A stretch of DNA of 64,000 nt from Rhodanobacter glycinis (GTDB taxonomy: Bacteria > Pseudomonadota > Gammaproteobacteria > Xanthomonadales > Rhodanobacteraceae), in the NCBI RefSeq assembly GCF_900114325.1, contig NZ_FOSR01000003.1:62001-126000 (forward strand). Direction: 5' to 3'. Shown in pieces: positions 25,501 to 32,868 of the stretch. The first letter of the stretch is position 1. Each line of letters begins with the position of its first letter. The notes under the pieces are model-generated. The model did no database searches. It had not been told where the DNA came from and saw nothing but the letters and a program-made list of their open reading frames with translations. The position numbers and the translations under genes were made by a program.

Positions 25501-25568
25501 AGCGACGACAGGCCGAGGCCCAGCGCCGCGCACAACACGGTCCTGCGAAAGTATCGGCTGCTGCTCAT
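22533..25568 (-). CDS. TonB-dependent receptor, Oar-like, with N-terminal carboxypeptidase-regulatory-like domain
   Basis: 1011 residues. Signal peptide ending in MTPARA, then a CarboxypepD_reg-like beta domain (about 30-115; TGLTRTIVADSHGNYRFPFLPVGRYVLT), a plug domain (about 125-260) and a large C-terminal beta-barrel ending in LAVALDF with the terminal aromatic residue needed for outer-membrane assembly. ATG 25568 has GGGGAG nine bases upstream. Receptors of this Oar-like group import bulky nutrients, often peptides. It heads the minus-strand set of murein peptidases, so murein peptides or oligomers are the inferred substrate. Confidence 0.92.
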   Translation of the reverse strand: MSSSRYFRRTVLCAALGLGLSSLAMTPARAGNTDGAVVGRTQAAATLTITSPSTGLTRTIVADSHGNYRFPFLPVGRYVLTASSAGHALGEPQNVTVSLGNTTTVDVGIKTAATELAAVNVVSSTLPIIDVTSTESATNISHAQLQRLPVEQNVASVAMLAPGVVKGNAGIGGISFGGSSIAENAFYVNGLNVTDFYNRNGFSEAPFDFYQEFQVKTGGYSVEFGRTTGGVVNAVARTGTNEFKFGTTITMEPGNWHSVALNRYDADGNRYITSSRDRQSLIKTNVWASGPIVKDKLFFFAMYEQRGNSPRNTDDLGEIMNEHNGDNGFWGATVDWNITDRNTLSLMAFSDKDHDVDSVYGYDYATDTEGARTNVVNNRTGGRNWALTWSSYLTNDFSMKLMYGKNQRQSNTESQLDEQCNVVAATSAVLNQYPPGAALGCTNSSTVYARTDKRTQYRADFEWTLGNHLLRFGYDHEKDVSDYARHYAGPGGYYYNVYATTPGSTIDNGGVVPPGYNAYVRARQYVIAGTFPTINSAVYLEDNWSITPNLVLNAGIRNDSFDNEAANGQSYIKIDKQIAPRLGFSWDVKGDATMKIFGNLGRYYLPVANVINIKQAGGLLDRRTYYGFDGWETQTLNGVSYVVPRLGPQIGNVDESQGNGTVGDLRSEVDRHMDPVYQDEAILGFQQLLSAKWSWGVRGIYRRMHNAIDDMEISATPQCGGNGYVGWVMANPGKNVTVWGDTNCDGTPDGWVTINTAKYGWAMYDSAGNYLGQRGWKKPKRTYGAFEFQLDRAWDEKWSLNASYTIAWNRGNAEGPVNSDTDFDDTGRTENWDNPYVNLSNGFLPNDRRHQLKVRGTYALAKHWQVGANLELNSGGPITSYGVGNPYDATNYHSYFICVDKCGSIPGQFDADGNPVQYPSEDRVYHEVKRGNYGRLPWTYTVDANITYLRPFDGGTLRVKLTAFNLFNQQRTVQVDQDLQTSISNSTNSTFLQPFIFQPPRYVQLAVALDF

Positions 25569-25623
25569 ATTCCCCATCTCCCCATCGACGCCGTCGATGC
25601 CATATATGAAAAGCGGTGGTGGT

Positions 25624-27129
25624 TTAGTGGTGCGCGTTTCCCTGCGCCGATGCGGCAGGCCCGGACACCGGCGTCCAGTTGAAGCCGTAGTGCCACTGGT
25701 CGTAGTAGAGGTTTCCCCCGCTCCACTCGACCTCGCCGCGCTGCGAATCCACGGTGTCGGAACGGAAGTCGTGCTTGGCCGGCACGAAGTCCCGGCCGAA
25801 GTCGCTGTTGAAGGCGACGCGCCAGGCATCCAGTCCACCGAGGTAGAACCATTCCAGTGCGGCATCGCCCGGTTTCGGGTGAGCGCCCGGATACAAGCGT
25901 CCGAAGGTCACGTCCATCGGAATCCAGCCGTAGGGCGCCAGGTAGAGCTGGCCCCAGTCGTGGATGTCGTCGTAGCCGCCCGGCGCGAAGATCGCGCCGG
26001 ACTGCCAGCGTGCGGGAATCCCGTTCATCCGCAGCAAGGTGATCAGCAGCATGGTCTGCTGGCCGCAATCGGCGTGGCCGGCGTGCAGCGCGTAATCGCT
26101 GAGGTTGCCGATGGTGGAGTACTCGCGCGCACCGGCCCAGGGAATGTCGTCCACCGCGGCGAACAGCTTCTGCGCGATGCGGTACGGGTTCTTTTCGTTG
26201 CCGACCACCTGTCGCGAGAACAGCTGCATCTGCTCGGTGAACACGACATGCGGCGGACGTTCGGCCACGTAGGGCGCCAGTTCCGGCGTGATCTTCGCCG
26301 GCACCACCTTGTCCGGGTCGATGACGTGGTACTGCGCGGACAGGGTCAGCTCGTAGGTGACCGAGAAACGGGTGGGCTTGCCGGCTTGTGCGGTTTTCTC
26401 GAAATAGGCCGTGCGCTGCGGGGCGCTGGCTGGCGCGAGTTCGTGCTTCGCCGGCACGCTGGCGATGAAGCGGATGTCGTCCTGCTGGCCGGGCAGCGGT
26501 TTCGGATAGGGAATCCATGCGCGCACGACCTGACCGGCCGGCACCGCGTCGGCATCCACCGTCAGCGTCTGGGTAATGCGCACGCGATGCGCTTCCACGC
26601 TGCTGCGATGGCTGGCCAGCGCGGCCTGGCGCACGGACCGGTGATAGTCGCCCAGCGTTCCGTACGGATCGTCATTGAACGGTGCGGGATGGGCCCGACG
26701 CGCGGCGGCCTCGGCGCTGAGCCGGTACAGGTTGGCGGCGTCGCGCTTGAAGTAACGGAGATGGCCGTCGATCACCATGTGCTCGAACAGGCCGTGGGCG
26801 TCCCAGCGCTGGAACTCGTCCTCGCGCAGGTCGGGAATCTGTTCGCGGATGCGCGCCTTCAGCGTGGTCGCGTCGAGCGAAAAATCCATGCCGATGCGGC
26901 GCATGCGCTCGCGCTGGAACAGCAGTGCCCGGCGGGTGGCGGCGTCCAGCCCGGGTTGGGCTAGCGCGGCATCGATGTTGGCGGTCGCGGTCTGGAACTG
27001 GCCGGCGTCGATGCTGGCGGCGATCCGGTGGGTCGTGTCCGCTGTCGTCGCTGGCGCCGCGCCCGCGACCACGCAGGTGGCGGCGAGCCACGAGCCGGCA
27101 AGCAGCAGACGCAGCCCGTGTTGCATCAT
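25624..27129 (-). CDS. Secreted transglutaminase-like protein
   Basis: About 502 residues with a signal peptide (LRLLLAGSWLAATCVVAGA). An N-terminal helical repeat-like region (about 30-130) is followed by a beta-rich region and a transglutaminase-like core with C355 in HADCGQQTMLLITLLRMNGIPARW, then the catalytic His and Asp in DDIHDWGQLYLAPYGWIPMDV. The triad is complete. Such proteins act as cysteine proteases or amide-bond transferases; the substrate is not known. It precedes the TonB receptor by 55 bases on the same strand and is divergent from the NlpC/P60-epimerase operon. Start could be either of two adjacent ATGs (27129 or 27126). Confidence 0.82.
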   Translation of the reverse strand: MMQHGLRLLLAGSWLAATCVVAGAAPATTADTTHRIAASIDAGQFQTATANIDAALAQPGLDAATRRALLFQRERMRRIGMDFSLDATTLKARIREQIPDLREDEFQRWDAHGLFEHMVIDGHLRYFKRDAANLYRLSAEAAARRAHPAPFNDDPYGTLGDYHRSVRQAALASHRSSVEAHRVRITQTLTVDADAVPAGQVVRAWIPYPKPLPGQQDDIRFIASVPAKHELAPASAPQRTAYFEKTAQAGKPTRFSVTYELTLSAQYHVIDPDKVVPAKITPELAPYVAERPPHVVFTEQMQLFSRQVVGNEKNPYRIAQKLFAAVDDIPWAGAREYSTIGNLSDYALHAGHADCGQQTMLLITLLRMNGIPARWQSGAIFAPGGYDDIHDWGQLYLAPYGWIPMDVTFGRLYPGAHPKPGDAALEWFYLGGLDAWRVAFNSDFGRDFVPAKHDFRSDTVDSQRGEVEWSGGNLYYDQWHYGFNWTPVSGPAASAQGNAHH

Positions 27130-27322
27130 GATGATCGGAAGTGGTGCGGTTCTCACCGTGGAACACCCCGCTAAGTTTTCCCCGAGGTGGCTGTGTAGCA
27201 TGCTTGCAATCGATGGTCAATAATTTATGCTTCAAACTGTTATTTGTTGAATTAAGTATTCCAGTTCGAAGTAGACTGGCTGCGCCTGCACGTCCGGCAG
27301 CAGTCCATGGCAAGGGGAAACG
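27130..27322. promoter_or_regulatory. Divergent promoter region of the murein-peptide cluster
   Basis: This 193-base spacer, shared by the two arms of the cluster, is clearly AT-rich at 27210-27280. It contains an inverted repeat cttcaaact (27230-27238) / agttcgaag (27263-27271) and a gaat-taagt-attc palindrome between them, plausible sites for the RpiR-like regulator encoded at 31069. Promoter hexamers are not clear. Confidence 0.5.
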
Positions 27323-28477
27323 ATGATCCACACGGTCTGGCCCTATCTCGCGGTGATGCTGCTGGTCGCTGGCCTGTTCCCGGCGGTCGAGCGTTACTCC
27401 GGCTGGCGCGTGTTCAATGTGCTGCCGCCGATCGTGCTGACCTATCTGGTGGTCACGGCGCTCTCGGTGTCGGGGCTGTGGCAGGTGAATGCCGAGATCC
27501 ATGCTGCGCAAGCGACGGTGATCGGGCGCGCCATCCCGGCGCTGTTGTTCCTGCTGATGATCAATTGCGATTTGCGTGCGATCTTCGCCCTGGGTCCACG
27601 CGTGCTGGCGGTATTTGCCTGCACTTCGGCATGCCTGTTCGCGGCGTTCATGGGGGCCTTCCTGATCTATCGCCAATGGCTGCCAGCGGGCAATGGCTGG
27701 ATGCCGCTGGCTGCACTGTCCGGCAGCTGGATGGGCGGCAGCGCCAACATGGTGGCGGTGAAGCAGGCCATCGGCATGCCCGATTCGATGCTGGCTTTCT
27801 CGCTGCTCACCGACGCACTGGGTTATTCGACCTGGGTGGTGGTGCTGTTCTCGATCGGGCCGCTGGCAACCGCGTTCAACCGCTGGACGCGGGCAAAATC
27901 CAGCGGTGACCTGGTCGTGGCTGAGCGACCGGCGATCGGACCGATCCGATATGACAACGTGCTGCTGTGGCTGGGCGCGGCGCTGGCGGTAGGTGCGCTC
28001 TCGGTATGGCTGGGCGGCAAGCTGCCCACGTCAAACATGGTGTCGGCGACGACTTGGGCGATCCTGCTGGCCACCGTGGCGGGGCTGCTGGTGGCGCACA
28101 CGCCGGTGGCGCGCTTCCCGGGCGCGGGGGCGATTTCCAGCGCGCTGCTGATCGTGGTGGTGGCGGTGCTGGCCTCGCAGAGCAATTTCCAGGGTATCGC
28201 GCAGGCGCCGCTGTACATCGCCTGCGGGTTCACCGTGATTGCCATCCACGCCACGCTGCTGGTGCTGCTGGCGCGGCTGTTCCATTTCGACCTGTATTTG
28301 TGTGGCATCTCTTCGCTGGCGTGCATCGGCGGGGTGGCGGCCACGCCGGTGCTGGCCGCCAGCTATTCGAAGTCGCTGGTGCCGGTGGGCGTCCTGCTGG
28401 CCTTGCTCGGCTATATCCTCGGAACCGGTTTTGGCCTGGTGGTGGCCAGCCTGATGTCGCACGCGGCGGCGATGTAG
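27323..28477 (+). CDS. DUF819 family integral membrane protein (YjcL-like)
   Basis: 384 residues, almost entirely hydrophobic, with about ten to eleven transmembrane helices. DUF819 features include the GSWMGGSANMVAVKQAIG stretch and a second internal-repeat segment SSLACIGGVAATPVLAASY, resembling inverted-repeat secondary transporters. An AAGGGG ribosome site precedes ATG 27323. No biochemical function is established for the family. As first gene of the plus-strand arm, directly before an NlpC/P60 endopeptidase and a dipeptide epimerase, it is a good candidate for inner-membrane uptake of murein peptides; this is inference from position. Confidence 0.85.
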   Translation: MIHTVWPYLAVMLLVAGLFPAVERYSGWRVFNVLPPIVLTYLVVTALSVSGLWQVNAEIHAAQATVIGRAIPALLFLLMINCDLRAIFALGPRVLAVFACTSACLFAAFMGAFLIYRQWLPAGNGWMPLAALSGSWMGGSANMVAVKQAIGMPDSMLAFSLLTDALGYSTWVVVLFSIGPLATAFNRWTRAKSSGDLVVAERPAIGPIRYDNVLLWLGAALAVGALSVWLGGKLPTSNMVSATTWAILLATVAGLLVAHTPVARFPGAGAISSALLIVVVAVLASQSNFQGIAQAPLYIACGFTVIAIHATLLVLLARLFHFDLYLCGISSLACIGGVAATPVLAASYSKSLVPVGVLLALLGYILGTGFGLVVASLMSHAAAM

Positions 28478-28487
28478 GAGTGAAGCG

Positions 28488-29894
28488 ATGAAACGTTCGA
28501 TGTTCGCGGCTTTGGCGTTGGCCTTCGTGTTCGCCCATGCACCGTTGCAGGCGCGCGATGCAGCCGGCACGTTGCCGATACCGCCGAGCGGCGTGCTCGG
28601 CGTGGGCGAGGCGCAGCTCACCCCGACGTTCTGGATCGGCCTGCAGGCCACGCCTGACCAGCCCATCCTCACCCGCGCGCAGATCGATGCGCAGAACGCG
28701 AAACTGCTGAAGCTCGATCCGTCGATGCACGACCTCGCCGCATTGCCCGCGTCGGTGTCGCGGGCGCAGGTGACCGGCTGGATCGAGCACCGTTCGAAAC
28801 GACCCACGCACACGCTTTTCGACGTGCATGGCCAGCCGGTGCCCAAGGCCACGCTGGATAGCCTGATGAGCGAGCTGGCACTGGGCGCGATCCCTGCGCA
28901 ACAGCCGGTGCGCTATGGCCTGGTGGTGCATCGTGCCGCGTTGCGCAGCTTTCCGACCATGCTGCGTGTGTTCAGTCGGCAGGGCGATACCGACATCGAC
29001 CGTTTCCAGGAAAGCGCCGAATTTCCCGGTACGCCGGTGGCCATCGTGCACACCAGCGGGGATGGCCGGTGGCTGTTCGTGATCAGCCCGCGCTACGCGG
29101 CATGGATGGAAAAGAAGTACGTGGCCGAAGCACCGAAGAACGTGGTGCTCGGTTACGCCGCGAAAACGCCGTACCGGGTGGTCACCGGCGCCAGTGTGCG
29201 CACGGTATTCACCCCCGAGCAGCCGGCGGTGTCGCAATTGCAGCTGGACATGGCCACGCGCGTGCCGCTGCTGACCACGCTGCCGCCCGACCAGCCGGTG
29301 AACGGCCAGACCCCGTACACCTCGTACACGCTGCAATTGCCGATGCGCAAGGACGACGGCAGTCTCGCGCTGGTGCCCGCGTTGTTGCAGAAGAACACCG
29401 ACACCGCCGGCGACTACCTGCCGCTGACGCCACGCAACCTGATCACCCAGGCGTTCAAGTTCCTTGGCGAGCGCTACGGTTGGGGCCATGCCTACGACGG
29501 TCGCGACTGCTCGGGCTTCGTCTCCGACGTCTATCGCAGCATGGGCGTGCAGATGCCGCGCAACACCAGTGACCAGGGCGTGAGCCCGGCGCTGGCGCAT
29601 CGCCTGTTCACTGCCGCCGACAGCCACGAGGTGCGGTTGAAGGCGGCGATGCAGCTCCGGCTCGGCGACCTGGTCTACATCCCCGGCCACGTGATGATGG
29701 TGCTGGGCCAGTGGCAGGGCCAGCCGTGGGTGATCCACGACGTGCTGGGCATGAGCTACCTCAAGCCCGACGGTTCCACTGCGCACGTCAAGCTCAACGC
29801 GGTGTCGGTCACGCCGTTGTTGCCGATGCTGTACGGCAAGGACGGCACCACCTTCATCGACCACATGACCAGCATCGTGCGCATGCGTCGCTGA
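28488..29894 (+). CDS. SH3-domain NlpC/P60 cell-wall endopeptidase (YkfC-like)
   Basis: 468 residues with a signal peptide (MKRSMFAALALAFVFAHAPLQA). N-terminal part carries bacterial SH3-type domains (NlpC/P60 N-terminal and SH3b1 types, about 40-270). The C-terminal NlpC/P60 domain has nucleophile C341 in DGRDCSGFVSDVY and the catalytic His near residue 400 in IPGHVMMVLG. YkfC-type enzymes cut the gamma-D-Glu-diaminopimelate bond of free murein peptides carrying an N-terminal L-Ala, releasing L-Ala-D-Glu. The next gene encodes the epimerase that acts on exactly this product. RBS GGAG lies just upstream. Confidence 0.9.
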   Translation: MKRSMFAALALAFVFAHAPLQARDAAGTLPIPPSGVLGVGEAQLTPTFWIGLQATPDQPILTRAQIDAQNAKLLKLDPSMHDLAALPASVSRAQVTGWIEHRSKRPTHTLFDVHGQPVPKATLDSLMSELALGAIPAQQPVRYGLVVHRAALRSFPTMLRVFSRQGDTDIDRFQESAEFPGTPVAIVHTSGDGRWLFVISPRYAAWMEKKYVAEAPKNVVLGYAAKTPYRVVTGASVRTVFTPEQPAVSQLQLDMATRVPLLTTLPPDQPVNGQTPYTSYTLQLPMRKDDGSLALVPALLQKNTDTAGDYLPLTPRNLITQAFKFLGERYGWGHAYDGRDCSGFVSDVYRSMGVQMPRNTSDQGVSPALAHRLFTAADSHEVRLKAAMQLRLGDLVYIPGHVMMVLGQWQGQPWVIHDVLGMSYLKPDGSTAHVKLNAVSVTPLLPMLYGKDGTTFIDHMTSIVRMRR

Positions 29895-29949
29895 TCGCCG
29901 GCGACAGACGGTCGACGAATTTCCATCGAACTCACGGACACGGCTCTCC

Positions 29950-31050
29950 ATGAAAATTACCGACATTCAATTCGGCATGCTGCGGGTTCCGCTGAAGACG
30001 CCGTTCAAGACGGCGCTGCGGACCGTCAACCAGGTCGAGGACATCGTGGTCATGGTGCATACCGACACCGGCCACATCGGTTATGGCGAAGCCCCGGCCA
30101 CGGCGGTGATCACGGGCGATACCCATGGCTCCATCATCGACGCGATCCGCCATTACATTTCGCCACGGCTGATCGGCCAGGACGTGGCCGACCTCAATCG
30201 GCTTGCCGGCCTGGTGCAGTCCTCGATGGAGAAAAACACCAGCGCCAAGGCGGCCGTGGAAATCGCGCTGTACGACTTGTGGGGCCAGTTGTACAAGGCG
30301 CCGCTGTACAAGTTGCTCGGTGGCGGCGATCCGGTGATCACCACCGACATCACCATCAGCGTGGACTACATCGACAAGATGGTGGCCGACTCCATCAGTG
30401 CCGTGGAACGCGGTTTCGAATCGCTGAAGATCAAGGTGGGCAAGGACATCGGCGTGGACATCGAGCGGGTCAAGGCGATCTATGCCGCGGTGGAAGGCCG
30501 CGCGTTGCTGCGGCTGGACGCCAACCAGGGCTGGACCGCGAAGCAGGCGGTATATGCGCTGCAGACGCTGGAGGATGCCGGCATCAAGCTGGAGCTGGTC
30601 GAGCAGCCGGTGAAGGCGCGTGACCTGGCCGGCATGCGCTACGTCACCGAGCGCGTGCACACGCCGGTAATGGCCGACGAAAGCGTGTTCGGGCCGATGG
30701 AGGTGATCGAGTTGATCCGGCTGCGCGCGGCCGACATCATCAACATCAAGCTGATGAAGACCGGGGGCATTTCCAATGCCATCCGGATTGCCGACATCGC
30801 GGCCATGCATGGCATCGAATGCATGATCGGCTGCATGCTGGAAACCAGCATCAGCGTGGCCGCCGCGGTGCACGTGGCGGTGGCCAAGGCCGACGTGATC
30901 ACCAAGGTCGACCTGGACGGCCCCTCGCTGTGCCAGTTCAATCCGGTGGACGGTGGGGTAATCTTCAACGAATCCGAGATCTCGGTGACGGATGCACCGG
31001 GTCTGGGCATCCGCGAGATCCGTGGGCTGGAAACCGATATCGCCGCCTGA
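29950..31050 (+). CDS. L-Ala-D/L-Glu epimerase, enolase superfamily (YkfB/YcjG-like)
   Basis: 366 residues. It converts L-Ala-D-Glu from murein into L-Ala-L-Glu so that ordinary dipeptidases can use it. The catalytic lysine pair is K162 (in LKIKVGKD) and K267 (INIKLMKTGG); metal ligands are D190 (DANQGW), E218 (EQPV) and D243 (ADES). The substrate-amine binding D-x-D motif typical of the L-Ala-D/L-Glu subgroup is present as D321-L-D323, which distinguishes it from other dipeptide epimerases and from muconate enzymes. No signal peptide. It follows the NlpC/P60 gene by 55 bases, with the regulator gene 18 bases downstream. Confidence 0.95.
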   Translation: MKITDIQFGMLRVPLKTPFKTALRTVNQVEDIVVMVHTDTGHIGYGEAPATAVITGDTHGSIIDAIRHYISPRLIGQDVADLNRLAGLVQSSMEKNTSAKAAVEIALYDLWGQLYKAPLYKLLGGGDPVITTDITISVDYIDKMVADSISAVERGFESLKIKVGKDIGVDIERVKAIYAAVEGRALLRLDANQGWTAKQAVYALQTLEDAGIKLELVEQPVKARDLAGMRYVTERVHTPVMADESVFGPMEVIELIRLRAADIINIKLMKTGGISNAIRIADIAAMHGIECMIGCMLETSISVAAAVHVAVAKADVITKVDLDGPSLCQFNPVDGGVIFNESEISVTDAPGLGIREIRGLETDIAA

Positions 31051-31068
31051 GCAGGAACCCGATCCGAC

Positions 31069-31926
31069 ATGTCGCCCCTCGTCAAGATCCGCTCCGAACG
31101 CGACCAGATGTCGGCGGTGGAACGTCGCATCGCGGATTTCATCCTGGACAACGCCCAGTTGTTGCGCGACTACTCTTCGCAGCAATTGGCCAACGCGCTG
31201 GGCATCAGCCAGTCCAGCGTGGTCAAGTTCACCCAGAAGCTCGGTTTCAAGGGCTATCCCGACCTGAAGTATTCGGTAGGCGAGGCGATTGCCCGCGCCG
31301 ACAATGGCGGCGTTGAACAAGCCACGGCGCATGCCGGCGGCGAAACGGACGATTCGTCGGCCGGTGGCCTGTGGCGGCGCAAGTCCGAGGCGGAGGAGGC
31401 CACCCGGCTGATCAACACGTCGCAGACGCTCGCCGCCGTGGCCGGGGCGATCGGTACGGCCGGACGCAGCGGCAAGGTGTTCATCATCGGCCTGGGCGAC
31501 GACGACATCTACGCGCGCGGCTTCGCGCTGAAACTGTCGTTGCTGGGCATCCTCACCGTGCACAACTTCGATACCGCGCGGATGACCGCCAACGTTTCCG
31601 CGGCCAGTGCCGGCGACGTGCTGCTGGTGTTTTCCGAACACGGCAACCACCCGGCGCTGTGCAAGATCAGCCGTTATTTCCGCGAGCGCCGTGGCCAGGT
31701 GATCAGCGTGACCCGGCATACCGCCAACCCGCTGCGCACGCTGGCGGACATTGCCTTGCTGGTGTCCGCGCACGACGAGCAGCCGTACATCCAGCCGCTG
31801 CTCTATCAATCCGCGTTGCAGCACCTGCTGGATGGCATCTTCGTGCGTCTGTGCGAAAGCGACGATTCGCGCCATGCGCAACTGGTGGCGAACCTGGATC
31901 GCATCCAGCAGATGCTGGAGCCGTGA
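31069..31926 (+). CDS. RpiR/MurR-family transcription regulator with atypical SIS domain
   Basis: 285 residues. N-terminal HTH_6 domain (about 1-77; SSQQLANALGISQSSVVKFTQKLGFKGYPDLK) and C-terminal SIS domain (about 130-265). The phosphosugar pocket of typical members is changed: the first loop reads GLGDDDIYARGFA instead of a Gly-x-Ser type loop, and the second reads VLLVFSEHGNHP instead of an S-x-S-G-x-T type loop. The protein therefore probably senses something other than a sugar phosphate, plausibly a peptide or amino acid of the pathway. It lies in the plus-strand arm and is the obvious candidate regulator of the whole cluster. Confidence 0.9.
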   Translation: MSPLVKIRSERDQMSAVERRIADFILDNAQLLRDYSSQQLANALGISQSSVVKFTQKLGFKGYPDLKYSVGEAIARADNGGVEQATAHAGGETDDSSAGGLWRRKSEAEEATRLINTSQTLAAVAGAIGTAGRSGKVFIIGLGDDDIYARGFALKLSLLGILTVHNFDTARMTANVSAASAGDVLLVFSEHGNHPALCKISRYFRERRGQVISVTRHTANPLRTLADIALLVSAHDEQPYIQPLLYQSALQHLLDGIFVRLCESDDSRHAQLVANLDRIQQMLEP

Positions 31927-31963
31927 TGGTCGTCCGGACGTCCATCCGTGCTGCGATTTTTAA

Positions 31964-32072
31964 CCCCCCTCCCGTCGGGAGAGGGGTTGGGGTGAGGGTG
32001 CGGTGTCGCCGTGACACCCGTCTCCGCCCGAACCCTCACCCGCCTGCCGGCACCCTCTTCCGAAGGGAGAGG
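31964..32072. repeat. Palindromic repeat, family B (copy 2)
   Basis: Outer arms cccctcccgtcgggagaggg and accctcttccgaagggagagg, with cctcacccgcctgccggcac inside, matching the copy at 17290-17399. It separates the regulator gene from the YkuD-like gene. Confidence 0.8.
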
Positions 32073-32100
32073 AATTCCTTCGTTGGAGGATTCCACATCC

Positions 32101-32868
32101 ATGCGTAACCGTCTCGTCACACTGCTGATCGCCGGGCTCGCGCTGTCCGGCAACGTCGTCGCCGGCGATGCCCCCGCCGCCTGGTCCGATGCTCGCCAGA
32201 TGGTGCTGGTCACCGTCCCCGGCTGGAATGCGATGCAGGGCACGCTGCGAACTTACGAGCGTAGTGATGGCGGTGCGTGGCACGAAGCAGGCAAGGCCCG
32301 GCCGGTGGTGATCGGCCACAGCGGCGCGGCCTGGGGCATCGGTCTCAGTCCGGCGCAGCACGACGGCCCACAGAAGCGCGAAGGCGACGGCCGCAGCCCG
32401 GCCGGCGTGTTCCGCATTGGCACCACGTTCGGTTACGCCGCCCATGCGGACACGACGATGCCCTACCTCGCGCTCACCGCCACCGACTACTGCATGGACG
32501 TCAGCGGCTCGCCGTTGTACAACCACATCGCTGACACCGCCAAGGTAGGCGCGGCGGCGTTGAAGGGCTCCAGCGAACCGATGCGGCGCGATCTGCATTT
32601 CCAGGGCGATCAGCGCTACCGGCTCGGCTTCGTGATCGAGCACAACCCGAACGGTGTGCCGCAGGGTGGCAGTTGCATCTTCGGCCATCTGTGGAAAACG
32701 CCGGATACCGGCACCACCGGCTGCACCGCGATGAACCCCGCCACCATGCGCCGTTTGCTGGCGTGGCTGAAGCCGCAGGCGCATCCGATTTTCGTGCTGT
32801 TGCCGCAGAACGAATACGCACGCCTGCGTCATGGCTGGCAGTTGCCGTCCACGCAGGGTGGCCGATGA
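32101..32868 (+). CDS. Secreted L,D-transpeptidase-fold (YkuD) protein
   Basis: 255 residues. Signal peptide (MRNRLVTLLIAGLALSGNVVAG). YkuD-type catalytic residues are visible: H196 in CIFGHLW and C208 in TTGCTAM, with an upstream GRSPAGVFRIG segment typical of the fold. Members form or break bonds at the diaminopimelate carboxyl of murein stem peptides (L,D-transpeptidases, and some act as L,D-carboxypeptidases). In this cluster it could trim tetrapeptides. GGAGG lies eleven bases before ATG 32101. The stop overlaps the symporter start by 4 bases. Confidence 0.85.
   Translation: MRNRLVTLLIAGLALSGNVVAGDAPAAWSDARQMVLVTVPGWNAMQGTLRTYERSDGGAWHEAGKARPVVIGHSGAAWGIGLSPAQHDGPQKREGDGRSPAGVFRIGTTFGYAAHADTTMPYLALTATDYCMDVSGSPLYNHIADTAKVGAAALKGSSEPMRRDLHFQGDQRYRLGFVIEHNPNGVPQGGSCIFGHLWKTPDTGTTGCTAMNPATMRRLLAWLKPQAHPIFVLLPQNEYARLRHGWQLPSTQGGR

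Noticed and set aside
21165-25682. A 1505-codon open frame on the plus strand
   Set aside because: It lies fully antisense to the M19 start, lysA and the TonB receptor, whose motifs are unmistakable. High G+C at third codon positions creates such long antisense frames.
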